Shown in pieces: positions 7,342-15,669 of a stretch of 20,178 nt of DNA (position 1 is the stretch's first letter; each line of letters begins with the position of its first letter). This DNA comes from a virus, in IMG/VR virus record IMGVR_UViG_3300046090_000022, positions 1-20,178 of that record; one strand, 5' to 3'. The notes beneath the pieces were generated by a model, which was not told where the DNA came from, made no database searches, and saw only the letters and a program-made list of their open reading frames with translations. The translations under genes and the position numbers were made by a program.

Positions 7342-9114
7342 TTACATTGTTTGTGGAGTAATCATCTCTTCCGCAACAGGAGCTGCCTGTTCATTCTCTA
7401 AAGTAGCCCCAGCTTGGTTCATAAGACGTTGAGTTTCCGCATTCTCTACAACAGCAATATTATCACGAATAAATTGATATTGTTCAAAGCCCATCTGTTC
7501 TTCAACTAATTTAGCCAGACTCTTAGCAGAGATGTGTGGAGCAATTGTTTGTCCAATAGGACTATTAAATATACCTAGCATATTTTGCATCAGTTGTGCT
7601 CTAGCAGCATAGTGTCTAGCTCCAATAGGACGAAGTTTACCTTTAGCCGTAATATCTTCTTTAGTAATAGAAATAAACTCGATTACACCTAGATCATCGT
7701 CCATAGTTCTAGCTACATCTACAGTATCCATCTTACGCTTAGACATCTCTAGCATTTTATTAATAAGTGGTTCCATAAACTCAATTTCAAATTTATTTAC
7801 TTTATTATTAAAAATACGACCAGAAGAATTTTGTAATTGTTGTACTTCAAAAGCAGTCTTTTCTCCGGGAGTACGAATACCCATAGCCTCTTTAGGAGCA
7901 CCTGCCATTTCTTCCATAAGAGTAAGAAGACCTATAATCTCGTTATTAACTTGGAAAGCAGCAGGATTAGGTGGAAGTAACCTTACATCACCATCTTCAG
8001 GTACATGGATGTTTACTCCGGGGCCCCATTCAAAAGGCTCTACATTACCTATTAAAACTTTAGGTGGTAAAATAGTTTGGTCAAGAGCATCTGCCTTTAA
8101 GTTTTCTAGATGATCTACACGATACTGCATACCTACTAAGTTATCTAGTGGCCCCATAGCATATAAATTATCTGGACGTTCTCTCCAACCTACGTGTACT
8201 TTAGTATCTTGTCCTAACCAAGAAGGATTCTGTACATCTCGTAGAATATGAGTTCTATCTACAATAGTAATAATACGCTTCTCTTTTAGCTCATCATTAT
8301 CTTCGTCGTATATATCACCCTCAAACTCGATGATTTCAACCATACCTGAAGAATAATATTCTTGTAGTGTACCAAAACCATCTACTAGGTAACCATTAGA
8401 TTTATTAATATCCTCCATTCGGAAGGAGGTTAGAGCTTTACGAGTATCAATAATTTTCTTAATTGTTACCTCATCATACCCTAATCTAGGATTAACAATC
8501 ATGTCCTTTTTTAGTTCTCCTATAGACTTTACATAACGTGTAAATTTAGGAGACTCTTTAAACGATGCTGCTGTAGGATTAAATACAATGTCAAAAGGAG
8601 ATATGCGTATTGCCTTTGGGCCTACGTAGTTTACAACTTCTTCTTGTGTTGCTGGATCTGTATGTTTTTCTTCTACCCAAGTAACTTCAGCAAAAGTATT
8701 ACCATAATCAATATAATCATATAATAATCTAGAGATAGTTTCACGAAAGCCACTTTCACGAAGCTTGTTTTTCATATAAGTTTCAATGGCTTTTCTTTTT
8801 GTAGCTACTACAGAGTCAGGACTATACCCTTCCCAACGTAACCAATTATCGTTTGGGAAAAGAGCATCCATATAATTAGCATGGAGATTGTCCCTAATCT
8901 GTGTTAGCTTAGGAATAGTAGTCTTGTTCTTCCAAGGGAGTTTAGAATTAGTAGTTTTTGTCGTATCTGTAGCAAACAAATAATTACGAAGTTCTCTCCA
9001 CTCTTTTTCTTTCTCAGAACGAGGAATCCACCATTTATTATATAAAGAGGCTAACTGCCTAGCTAAATTACTAGGATTAAGAATTTCCTCTATCTGAGCA
9101 ATCTTACCTGCCAT
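7342..9114 (-). CDS. Portal (head-tail connector) protein
   Basis: A 590-residue protein following the large terminase and one small gene. Family features in order: an N-terminal helix with SNLARQLASLYNKWWIPRSEKEK (14-37), a segment with PKLTQIRDNLHANYMDALFP near 68-87, a wing domain with beta-rich stretches (about 120-330), and the stem/clip helix region around 395-445 with EEMAGAPKEAMGIRTPGEKTA and VQQLQNSSGRIFNNKVNKFE, very typical of podovirus portals. Twelve copies would form the ring through which DNA is packaged and ejected. The start ATG overlaps the previous stop (TAATG). The C-terminus has a low-complexity Gln/Glu-rich tail, as in the barrel of several portals. Confidence 0.87.
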   Translation of the reverse strand: MAGKIAQIEEILNPSNLARQLASLYNKWWIPRSEKEKEWRELRNYLFATDTTKTTNSKLPWKNKTTIPKLTQIRDNLHANYMDALFPNDNWLRWEGYSPDSVVATKRKAIETYMKNKLRESGFRETISRLLYDYIDYGNTFAEVTWVEEKHTDPATQEEVVNYVGPKAIRISPFDIVFNPTAASFKESPKFTRYVKSIGELKKDMIVNPRLGYDEVTIKKIIDTRKALTSFRMEDINKSNGYLVDGFGTLQEYYSSGMVEIIEFEGDIYDEDNDELKEKRIITIVDRTHILRDVQNPSWLGQDTKVHVGWRERPDNLYAMGPLDNLVGMQYRVDHLENLKADALDQTILPPKVLIGNVEPFEWGPGVNIHVPEDGDVRLLPPNPAAFQVNNEIIGLLTLMEEMAGAPKEAMGIRTPGEKTAFEVQQLQNSSGRIFNNKVNKFEIEFMEPLINKMLEMSKRKMDTVDVARTMDDDLGVIEFISITKEDITAKGKLRPIGARHYAARAQLMQNMLGIFNSPIGQTIAPHISAKSLAKLVEEQMGFEQYQFIRDNIAVVENAETQRLMNQAGATLENEQAAPVAEEMITPQTM

Positions 9115-9326
9115 TATTTATCTTTCTTTTTGTAGTTATCTGGAATACCATTACTACGACCTTTATTAATATCACTTATATGGTCATCTATAGATTTTCT
9201 AAATTGAGACATGGAAGACCCTTCTTCAGGACTAGAACTCTTCATCTCTTTCTTAGTCTCTTTTGGAGCAAGAGGTTCGTAAGTTTCATCACGTTTTCTG
9301 TAACCTTCAATTTTACTCTCTGCCAT
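9114..9326 (-). CDS. Small charged protein between terminase and portal, unknown
   Basis: A 70-residue, highly charged and Ser-rich protein (many Lys/Glu; the end reads NYKKKDK) with no hydrophobic core, so it is probably disordered in isolation apart from a short helix around MSQFRKSIDDHISDI. It has a good ribosome site (AAAGGAAATAAA before the ATG at 9326), and its stop overlaps the portal start (TAATG). That makes it a real and possibly coupling cistron. A role at the terminase-portal interface is suggested only by position. I do not recognise a family. Confidence 0.7.
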   Translation of the reverse strand: MAESKIEGYRKRDETYEPLAPKETKKEMKSSSPEEGSSMSQFRKSIDDHISDINKGRSNGIPDNYKKKDK

Positions 9327-9336
9327 TTTATTTCCT

Positions 9337-10875
9337 TTAATAAGCTACACCACCGAAGCGGCTATGAGTTAATATATTACTACCTAAACTAGAAGCAGTT
9401 CTTTGTCTTGGGATATTAGATATACTTATAGCATTTGCTAGAGCGTCTTTAATATCATCATGCGGAGGATGAAGCATTACAAGCTCCTCTTCAAGAGATT
9501 GACAATTTCCACCATGATAATGCCATACTTGCATATTGTCATACTTAGGTTCTAATGTAGCATTGACACGTTCATCCTTATCACCTTGATGTCTGTTAGG
9601 GCGAAACTCATCAATAGAAAGAGCAATACCATTAGGTTTAATATAACTTTCTTTTAGTTCTCCTACAATAGCTTGTTGAGCAACAGTAACTTCAGCTCTA
9701 ATCTTTCTAAAGCCCCATTTTTGTTGTGCTTTTACAATATGATTAAAGTATTCAACAATCCTATCTGTTTTAAATCTATCTATATCTAAAACATAGAAAT
9801 TACCTAAATGATCTACACCAATTACAACTAGAGCAGAATAGTCTGCTTTTTTCTTTAGAGAGAAAGCAAAGTCAATTGCAGCATAGACATTTAATTTTCT
9901 ATCTTTAATATACCAGTCACCTTCTTTATTTTCTAGAAGCTTTCTCTCATAATACTGAAACTTATCAGAATTAATCCTAGCAGTGTCGGCATTATTTGGG
10001 TTATTGTAGTATTGAGAATAGAACTGAGTAATATCTCCTTGATACTTACCTTTAATATTAGCCAATATTTTATAATCAAAGCCAAAGGTTTTACCATCTG
10101 ATCTTGTTTGAACAGGCCAGAGAAATTCCCCGTTTGTTTCAACAACTTTTTGAAATAACTCATAAATTTCGTCTTCTGACTCAAGATCTCCAGTTTCAGG
10201 ATTATATATTTCTGCTTTCATCTCAATCATACTTTGATAAATATCTTTAGGATGATAACGTGTACCTACAACACACTCAGAGGCTCCGGGATTTTCAATA
10301 GAAGCTAGTTGAGAGTAAGCAGAAGCCACTTTATCTCTACCTTCTTCTGTATAGGCATTCCCCGGAACAACTATGTCATCAAGAACCACAAGATCAGCAT
10401 GGAAACCAGTAGTATTACTAGTGAGTCCAACGGCTTTGCAGGTGGCATCTCGAATCCCCTCTAACTTACGTCTTGGATGATCTACACAAATCTCAGCTAC
10501 AGCCCACTTCTCTCGTTTACCCTCATCTGGCCCAATCATTTCAGGCCAATAACGACGATAGATAGGATTATCCAAGATTTGTTTTATTTGATATAACTGT
10601 TTTTCAGCTAAGTCAGCAGTAGCAGACACATATAAAATGGTTATTTCTGGATGTTTTGTTATTTCCCATGCAGTTTTATAAGCAGCTATTTTACTTTTTA
10701 AGTGTCCACGAGGAAGTAAGATTAACTGATTCTTCTTTGCCTCAGACCGTGTCATCCACTTGATGAGTTCTTGATGAATACTTCCTAATAAAAGGTGTGG
10801 AGCTACAAGTCTTATGAATACAGCTAGATCTGCCTCGGCTGATTCACGAACTAGTTGTATTTTATTTGTTGTCAA
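9337..10875 (-). CDS. terL: Terminase large subunit
   Basis: A 512-residue packaging ATPase/nuclease. The ATPase half has a Walker A-type motif LLPRGHLKS (53-61), a Walker B LVVLDD (162-167) and a coupling motif with GTRYHP (204-209). The nuclease half has the acidic residues of the RNase H-like fold: Asp335 in AAIDFAFS, Glu395 in RAEV, and Asp473/474 with Asp477 in HDDIKDA. It pumps DNA into the prohead and cuts the concatemer. The start is TTG at 10875, overlapping the TGA of the lysis gene, with no ribosome site in front, so translation probably depends on coupling. No ATG occurs before the conserved region. The lysis cassette directly upstream of TerL is less usual than the small terminase. 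Confidence 0.95.
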   Translation of the reverse strand: MTTNKIQLVRESAEADLAVFIRLVAPHLLLGSIHQELIKWMTRSEAKKNQLILLPRGHLKSKIAAYKTAWEITKHPEITILYVSATADLAEKQLYQIKQILDNPIYRRYWPEMIGPDEGKREKWAVAEICVDHPRRKLEGIRDATCKAVGLTSNTTGFHADLVVLDDIVVPGNAYTEEGRDKVASAYSQLASIENPGASECVVGTRYHPKDIYQSMIEMKAEIYNPETGDLESEDEIYELFQKVVETNGEFLWPVQTRSDGKTFGFDYKILANIKGKYQGDITQFYSQYYNNPNNADTARINSDKFQYYERKLLENKEGDWYIKDRKLNVYAAIDFAFSLKKKADYSALVVIGVDHLGNFYVLDIDRFKTDRIVEYFNHIVKAQQKWGFRKIRAEVTVAQQAIVGELKESYIKPNGIALSIDEFRPNRHQGDKDERVNATLEPKYDNMQVWHYHGGNCQSLEEELVMLHPPHDDIKDALANAISISNIPRQRTASSLGSNILTHSRFGGVAY

Positions 10876-11267
10876 TTTATTGAAATAGTGATTGTGTCGT
10901 TAGCTTCATAAGCTTTTTCTAATTTAGAGAATAGAGCTTTGTAAGCGAGTTTAGAGTTAGAAATAAAGTCCTTACTCTTTGCTTGTCCTACTAAAATACA
11001 CCCATCTGTATCTTCAGCCTTATTTCCAGAATGTATTCTAATACCTTGGAAATTAGGAACATTTAAGATTTGTGGCATAATTCTTTTATATTTTGGACTA
11101 TAGTTTAATTCTATTGTATATACTCCACATGGAATAGCCGTTTCTCCATATACTTTCTCTAATCTAATTACATCCTCTAAAGTATAACATTCAAATTTAC
11201 CATCTACATACATAGTACCAATGGTAGATTTGTCTGTAAATGTATCTCTAAATACTGTAATAATCAT
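10872..11267 (-). CDS. DUF5675-type protein, probable lysis enzyme
   Basis: A 131-residue protein of the family Pfam calls DUF5675. Key segment: IRIHSGNKAEDTDGCILVG, with His79 and Cys90, which resembles the His...Gly-Cys active site of L,D-transpeptidases (YkuD). Upstream, ECYTLEDVIR (26-35) and the segment with IPCGVYTI (45-52) are also typical. In phages this family sits beside holins and is thought to act on peptidoglycan, although the reaction is not firmly established. Here it overlaps the holin-like gene by 4 bases (ATGA) and no lysozyme, amidase or transglycosylase is seen in the window, so it is the best candidate endolysin. It has no signal peptide, so it would need the holin to leave the cell. 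Confidence 0.78.
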   Translation of the reverse strand: MIITVFRDTFTDKSTIGTMYVDGKFECYTLEDVIRLEKVYGETAIPCGVYTIELNYSPKYKRIMPQILNVPNFQGIRIHSGNKAEDTDGCILVGQAKSKDFISNSKLAYKALFSKLEKAYEANDTITISIN

Positions 11268-11452
11268 AGTCGTGTGATTTTCCTTCGATCTGCTATTTGT
11301 TTACCAGTAATCATTTCATATATACGTAGAGCTGTCCAAATAATAGATAGTAATGCTGCTATAGGAGGAAGCCATGCTGTTAATGTTCCAACTACTGTTG
11401 TTACAGAGATAGCATCAACAATATGTTTTGTAGTTTCATTGAAATGAGTCAA
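11264..11452 (-). CDS. Holin-like small membrane protein
   Basis: A 62-residue protein with a polar N-terminus (MTHFNETTKHIVDAIS), a hydrophobic stretch from about 17 to 46 containing VVGTLTAWLPPIAALLSIIWTALRIYEM, and a basic tail (ADRRKITRL). A Pro-Pro kink divides the stretch into one long or two short membrane segments. This is the common layout of small podovirus holins. Its stop overlaps the start of the DUF5675 gene (ATGA), giving a two-gene lysis cassette. The start is TTG at 11452, preceded by AAGG; no ATG is available in the right place. A TTG start may keep the level low, which would suit a lysis timer; that is inference. Confidence 0.8.
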   Translation of the reverse strand: MTHFNETTKHIVDAISVTTVVGTLTAWLPPIAALLSIIWTALRIYEMITGKQIADRRKITRL

Positions 11453-11454
11453 GA

Positions 11455-11733
11455 TTAGCCGCCTTGGTCAATATCAGCGATTGCAGTATCAGATACAGTA
11501 GCAGCATTGGTTTTCATGTTATTAACAGCGGTGTAGAAATTTGAACCCTGACCAACTACTACCCCAAATTCAGGGCTTGATTCCAACAGGGCTGGTGTTA
11601 CGCCACCGGCAGAGATTGAGTTAGCCAATGCGGAAGCGCGGGTTAAAAGGTCTCGGCCTTTACGGATATGGTCTACTGCTTCCGCTACCATCTTTCCGCC
11701 AATTGTTGTTGAGTTATATACGATTCTAGCCAT
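11455..11733 (-). CDS. Small helical phage protein, unknown
   Basis: A 92-residue protein, mostly helical: VYNSTTIGGKMVAEAVDHIRKGRDLLTRASALANSI is an amphipathic stretch in the N-terminal half, followed by a Gly/Ser/Thr-rich turn region and a second helix. It ends DIDQGG. It has a strong ribosome site (AGGAG) before the ATG at 11733 and lies between the tail fibre helper-like gene and the holin. Small proteins of this look occur near tail fibre and lysis genes of podoviruses, but I cannot name a family or role; a minor virion protein is possible. Confidence 0.65.
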   Translation of the reverse strand: MARIVYNSTTIGGKMVAEAVDHIRKGRDLLTRASALANSISAGGVTPALLESSPEFGVVVGQGSNFYTAVNNMKTNAATVSDTAIADIDQGG

Positions 11734-11734
11734 G

Positions 11735-11983
11735 TTATTCTCCTATTGTTTTCAAAAGTAATACTGCGTCTATTGGTGATAATTTTTCTGCCCTACGTCT
11801 AATCATGCCCTTATAATTATCAGCAGATACCTCCATGTTTGTCGGAGGGTCTGGTTGAAGAACTACCCCCCCAGCAGCTATCCATCTTAGATATTCTTTA
11901 TAGTCAGTATTCCGCAAGTCAGCAGGTATCATTGCACCATCTGATAGCCGGAGTATTGATGTTGTGTCGGTTAGTTTATACAT
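11735..11983 (-). CDS. Small tail fibre-associated protein
   Basis: An 82-residue protein. The N-terminus has the pattern YKLTDTTSILRLSDGAMIP followed by NTDYKEYLRWIAAGG, which recurs in small genes directly after tail fibres (T-x-x-I-x-R-x-x-D-G-A-x-I-P...D-Y-x-x-Y-x-x-W). The C-terminus is basic and helical with LSPIDAVLLLKTI. Such genes are often annotated as fibre assembly or chaperone-like, without firm proof. The ribosome site GGAG lies inside the last codons of the tail fibre gene, whose stop is 1 base before this ATG, so the two are coupled. That supports a fibre-related function. Confidence 0.65.
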   Translation of the reverse strand: MYKLTDTTSILRLSDGAMIPADLRNTDYKEYLRWIAAGGVVLQPDPPTNMEVSADNYKGMIRRRAEKLSPIDAVLLLKTIGE

Positions 11984-11984
11984 T

Positions 11985-13565
11985 TTATAGCTCCGCTTCG
12001 GCCTGAATGTAATTCGCTGCGGCGAATGTGAAGTTTGCGTTTATGCTTGCCGTGCTTCCATCTGCAATTAGCCTGCATCCATCAGGTATATTTGTACTGC
12101 TGGCAGTGACAGCCGTTACATTAGACAATGTAATACCAGTAAAATTATATAAAATTGTTGGGACTGCACGCATTTTAGTAGGGAACATTACAGGCCATGC
12201 TTGCTGAACGTTTGTCGTATAAGCCCCAAAATTTAAAGAGGCACAAGGTAATCCGCGCCATAGATACCTGAAACACCTTAACTCCATATCACCACAACCA
12301 ATATGTTCATAAGATGTAGATACAACTCCTAATTCTAATTGGTGTCCTGAGTAAGTAATATAGCCAGTTGAGCTTGTCAGTGGCCCTGTGGTGTATTCAA
12401 TGGCTATTCCTAGCCCTGCATTTGCACCAGCGTTAAATGTAAATTGATAAGTGGTATCAGTGGTAGTAGCACTTATACTACCAGTGGCTATTTGGGTTTT
12501 AGTCGAAAACGTATCTTCAACCGTTGCGTAGTAAGCAGTCCATGTGACTGTTCTATTTACGTCACCAATAATATTAACTTTCACAGCAACGTTTTGATTA
12601 ACTAAATGTACGCAGTCTTTACCTTCAATCCGTTGACCGTGAAGTGTGGTAGTTGGGCCAGTAGCTCCAGCTATTAACTTATAGGCGTATTTAAACGGTG
12701 ATGTTCCGGCAACACGTTGGGCAGTGATATTCTGCCCGGTTGATTGTGTGTACCACCTATCAATAGTGTAGTTGATCGCCGCCCCAGCGGTTATAGTCGC
12801 AGCAGCAGTTGGGTTCTTTTGGGCTACTTGATATGCCCCGTTAATTAGTTTATTACGCCCTACTGTTTGATCTAGTCTGACTGCTTGATCTGTGGCTGTT
12901 GCCACTGGGATTAACGGGCTGCTTGAAAATGTCTTTATCCCTGCAATAGTCTGATTGCCAGTGGTTAAAACAGTATTTACGGTGGTAGCGATAGTATTCC
13001 ATGCCGCCGAGTACCATGCTTCCAAAACTGACAAGGTAGTATTAAACCGGAAATATCCATCAACAGGTGAAGCATCCCTCTGTTCGGTAGTTCCAGAAGG
13101 GTTAATTGCCGAACCTGTCGCAGAAGTAGCGTCTACAGCATAATCCCAACTAGGCATAATACCATCGGTTTTAAGATATTTACCAGTATTTCCTGCTTGA
13201 GTAGGTAGTGTTCCTGCTACAAAGGTCTGCCATTTTCCATTAGAAAGATCTGTAGCAAAAACACCTGACGTGTGTTCTACAATACAAATATAAGCAATAC
13301 CACTAGTTTCTATAATATCACCAACTGAGTACACTTGTGCTGTAATCCAAGGGCCTTCCCAAACTAAGCCTGATACTGTAATAGGATTACCTTGATTAAT
13401 AATTAGATGTCCATTCATATCAATGGGACTTTCCATCTGATTAGGACTCGTCCCATCTCTGCTGAGGGTATTTTCTATCGCTGTTTCAATACGATCAAAA
13501 TTTTCATTAAGAGTTGTATTACTAGCATAACCACTAGTTATAGGATTTAATGTTAGTTTTGCCAT
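11985..13565 (-). CDS. Tail fibre protein
   Basis: A 526-residue fibre. Residues 1-55 carry the virion-attachment pattern of many podovirus fibres: KLTLNPITSGYASNTTLNEN, then FDRIETAIENTLSRDGT and SPIDMNGHLIIN. Residues about 66-115 form a small aromatic domain (WEGPW...YSVGDII...GIAYICIVEHTSGVF...GKWQ) like those in tail spikes and carbohydrate-binding modules. The middle (about 140-235) is a low-complexity shaft. From about 236 a beta-sandwich begins with GRNKLINGAYQVAQKN and YTIDRWYTQ, ending near YSGHQLELG. The last 85 residues are a separate beta-rich tip. Such proteins bind surface sugars or receptors and set host range. No catalytic spike motif is seen. It is followed by a small fibre-associated gene. 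Confidence 0.85.
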   Translation of the reverse strand: MAKLTLNPITSGYASNTTLNENFDRIETAIENTLSRDGTSPNQMESPIDMNGHLIINQGNPITVSGLVWEGPWITAQVYSVGDIIETSGIAYICIVEHTSGVFATDLSNGKWQTFVAGTLPTQAGNTGKYLKTDGIMPSWDYAVDATSATGSAINPSGTTEQRDASPVDGYFRFNTTLSVLEAWYSAAWNTIATTVNTVLTTGNQTIAGIKTFSSSPLIPVATATDQAVRLDQTVGRNKLINGAYQVAQKNPTAAATITAGAAINYTIDRWYTQSTGQNITAQRVAGTSPFKYAYKLIAGATGPTTTLHGQRIEGKDCVHLVNQNVAVKVNIIGDVNRTVTWTAYYATVEDTFSTKTQIATGSISATTTDTTYQFTFNAGANAGLGIAIEYTTGPLTSSTGYITYSGHQLELGVVSTSYEHIGCGDMELRCFRYLWRGLPCASLNFGAYTTNVQQAWPVMFPTKMRAVPTILYNFTGITLSNVTAVTASSTNIPDGCRLIADGSTASINANFTFAAANYIQAEAEL

Positions 13566-13567
13566 TC

Positions 13568-13837
13568 TTAATTATTCCCCGGTTTACTGCGTTTACGTTT
13601 AACTTCTTTAGCAGCATTAGCTTTAGCACTAATAACCTGCACATTTGATTTTTTATTAGATCCACCTTGGGATAGTGGTTTCTTATGGTCTGCTTCTCGT
13701 GGATCGCCTACTTTAAGGCCAGCTTCACGGCGAGCTTTGTTTCGTTCAGCACGATCCTTACCACGAGTATCTCCATTCTTCTTTTCCCACTCCCTCTCTT
13801 TTTTATAATTACGCTTTCCGTTGGTCATAAATGGCAT
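13568..13837 (-). CDS. HNH-type nuclease domain protein (small)
   Basis: An 89-residue, very basic protein starting at ATG 13837; a GTG at 13855 would add six residues but overlap the previous gene. The N-terminal half is a charged helix (YKKEREWEKKNGDTRGKD, then RAERNKARREAGLK). The second half carries the HNH core: ADHKKPLSQGGSNKKSNVQV, with Asp50-His51, Gly-Gly at 58-59 and Asn61/Asn65, followed by the helix with NAAKE. This form lacks the zinc cysteines of classical HNH genes. HNH genes near terminases help packaging cleavage in some phages; others are homing enzymes. Here it follows a possible small terminase region, so a packaging or DNA-processing role is plausible but unproven. Confidence 0.72.
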   Translation of the reverse strand: MPFMTNGKRNYKKEREWEKKNGDTRGKDRAERNKARREAGLKVGDPREADHKKPLSQGGSNKKSNVQVISAKANAAKEVKRKRSKPGNN

Positions 13838-13838
13838 A

Positions 13839-14291
13839 TTAAGATACCACCACACCAGCTACAACTGGTCTATAACGCATCTGGAGCTTCCAAGTACCTG
13901 TTGTGCTACCTACCCCTACCACAGTAGTAATAACACCAGCAGGAACGATTATACCCACCGTACCGGCGATACCTACACCATTAGCATAGATTACTGGAGC
14001 AGTGGCAAGAGTACCCGGAACAGTTGCCACAATAGTACCTGCAGCAGCACTAGCCAAAGTAGCACTAGCTCCTGTAATTGTAGTAGCAGCCCCATCAGTA
14101 CCATCAGCACTAAACTGAAGAGTAGAAGCTGTAGCATTATTAGCTGTCACACAGATAGCTAGGATCTCTTCAATAATAATAGGGCCACCAGAAATAGTAA
14201 ATACTGTAGTACCGTTTACCAATACTGCAGCATCTTTACTTACTGTATATGAGCTATCTACTTGTACATCGTTATATGATTTTAGTGGCAT
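13839..14291 (-). CDS. Beta-rich virion-type protein
   Basis: A 150-residue protein almost free of charge after residue 20, rich in Ala, Thr, Val and Gly. It contains TTVFTISGGPIIIEEILAIC and NATASTLQFSADGTDGAATT, and ends in a strand pair with GTWKLQMRYRPVVAGV. The ISGGPI.I..I...T pattern followed by a TxLQ...T.GA segment appears in small structural proteins of many tailed phages, including the 105-residue gene at 15670-15987 (TISGGPQVEEVTM). It is probably a virion surface or minor tail protein. The ribosome site AGGAAC lies about 11 bases before the ATG at 14291. Confidence 0.6.
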   Translation of the reverse strand: MPLKSYNDVQVDSSYTVSKDAAVLVNGTTVFTISGGPIIIEEILAICVTANNATASTLQFSADGTDGAATTITGASATLASAAAGTIVATVPGTLATAPVIYANGVGIAGTVGIIVPAGVITTVVGVGSTTGTWKLQMRYRPVVAGVVVS

Positions 14292-14293
14292 TT

Positions 14294-14857
14294 TTATTTA
14301 GTTCCTGTTATAAGTGAAATTCCTAGGCGATCCATATCACCTTGTAGATCATCTCGTATACCTGCAGCTACTTTTAATTCACGAGCTTTTTCTTCTTTGG
14401 TAATACGTCCAACTTTACGTGGGACATACCCTTCATCTGCAAGATACTTAGCTGCATTAACTCCTACAGCAGAAGTCTCACGAGAAGCAATTACCATCTT
14501 ACGAATAGCTTCTGCTTTAATTTTAATTGTTAATTCTTCTCTCCATTCTTTAAACATATCTCGTAGAGATGAATCAAGAATAACAATCCAGTGTTGCCAA
14601 GAACCAAACACATCCATTGCAAATTCATACTCATGTCCGGGAACATGATCGTAAGACATATAGATTGCTTTAAGAGAAGGGTAAGTAGTAGCTATACCGT
14701 TTTTAGTAACTGTATGTTCTTTTACTTTAGTAGAGAAGAGTGGTTCATATTCTTCATCACTCTTAACATTTCTTGTTTCCCAGAATAGAGATCTAGTCCT
14801 AAATCTACCAAGGTTGTCTAGCATTACAGATCGCCATGCGGCGTATTCTTCTTTCAT
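14294..14857 (-). CDS. Putative terminase small subunit
   Basis: A 187-residue helical protein. The central part (63-122) reads KAIYMSYDHVPGHEYEFAMD, FGSWQHWIVIL, then EWREELTIKIKAEAIRKM. This is a pattern I associate with genes called small terminase or DNA-packaging protein in podoviruses: a short DNA-reading segment, an EWREEL helix, then an NAAKYLADEGY helix-turn (134-144) and a charged C-terminal coiled helix (TKEEKARELKVAAGIRDDL). The small terminase recognises packaging sites and regulates TerL. It lies about 3.4 kb upstream of TerL, separated by the HNH, fibre and lysis genes. The ribosome site AGGAGATTATAA before the ATG at 14857 is strong. Identity is tentative; a structural protein is the alternative. 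Confidence 0.5.
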   Translation of the reverse strand: MKEEYAAWRSVMLDNLGRFRTRSLFWETRNVKSDEEYEPLFSTKVKEHTVTKNGIATTYPSLKAIYMSYDHVPGHEYEFAMDVFGSWQHWIVILDSSLRDMFKEWREELTIKIKAEAIRKMVIASRETSAVGVNAAKYLADEGYVPRKVGRITKEEKARELKVAAGIRDDLQGDMDRLGISLITGTK

Positions 14858-15667
14858 TTATAATCTCCTACGTCTACGGTAGTTTAGTTCACCTTGGGCA
14901 CTTACAATACCACCACTAAAAGTTAATGTAACAGCACTAAAAGTAACAGGATAATTAGTAACCCCAACACTAACTTTATACCCTTTTAATAAACCAACAT
15001 TATTAAAAGTACTTGTATATGCTTGTGGTGTTATTGTTAATTTATGCCCTTTAATTAAATCTATACTTTGTGTAGTTATAGAATAACTTCTTGGAGTAAA
15101 GACTAATACTCTTTTGTATAATATATTTAAGGTTTGTGTTGCAGCCGTAAAAGCTGCCGATGTTATGGAGACTTTACTTCCTTTTAACAAATTAACTGTT
15201 TGTGTAGTTACTGCATAAGAACTAGAAGTAATAGGTAAACTATAATTAGTAATACCACTAGACTTTGTTAGGGTTACAGGATTAAATGTAACACTATAAG
15301 AATTACTTGTTATTGCTAAACTTCTCTTATAGAGAAGATTTACTGTTTTGGTAGTAACAGCGTAGCTAGAAGAACTTACTTGAACTCTACTACCTTTTAG
15401 TAAATTAATGCTCTGAGTTGTAACTGCAACCGAAGCTGGAGTAATAGATAGTGTATAAGCTGTTGGCCCACCTGCTTCGGCAGCCATTATATATTGACCA
15501 CCTCGTAACCAAGCATGATTAGACCATGCTGTTGTAGGAGTAGAAAATTCTAATCCTTCACCACTACTGCGATTTCCGAACCATCCCCAGTTAGTCGCTG
15601 TCGCTGCTGGGCTGAACTCAACGAGTATTGATCGCCCGTCTTGTATTACCCAGTTATTTTCAGCCAT
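14858..15667 (-). CDS. Repeat-built beta protein (about eight 22-residue repeats)
   Basis: A 269-residue protein. Residues 1-68 are rich in Trp, Gly and Ser. From 71 to about 255 there are eight imperfect units of about 22 residues with the pattern L-x-I-T-x-x-S-Y-x-V-T-T-x-x-V-N-L-L-x-x-x-(K/R), for example LPITSSSYAVTTQTVNLLKG and LVFTPRSYSITTQSIDLIKG. Two units carry the variant LLYKR instead of LLKG. Each looks like two strands, giving a beta-solenoid or stacked sheet. The protein ends NYRRRRRL. Similar short repeats (xYxxTGxxVxLxYxR) occur in proteins of other tailed phages. It is probably a virion appendage or fibre component. The ribosome site is weak. Confidence 0.65.
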   Translation of the reverse strand: MAENNWVIQDGRSILVEFSPAATATNWGWFGNRSSGEGLEFSTPTTAWSNHAWLRGGQYIMAAEAGGPTAYTLSITPASVAVTTQSINLLKGSRVQVSSSSYAVTTKTVNLLYKRSLAITSNSYSVTFNPVTLTKSSGITNYSLPITSSSYAVTTQTVNLLKGSKVSITSAAFTAATQTLNILYKRVLVFTPRSYSITTQSIDLIKGHKLTITPQAYTSTFNNVGLLKGYKVSVGVTNYPVTFSAVTLTFSGGIVSAQGELNYRRRRRL

Positions 15668-15669
15668 GA

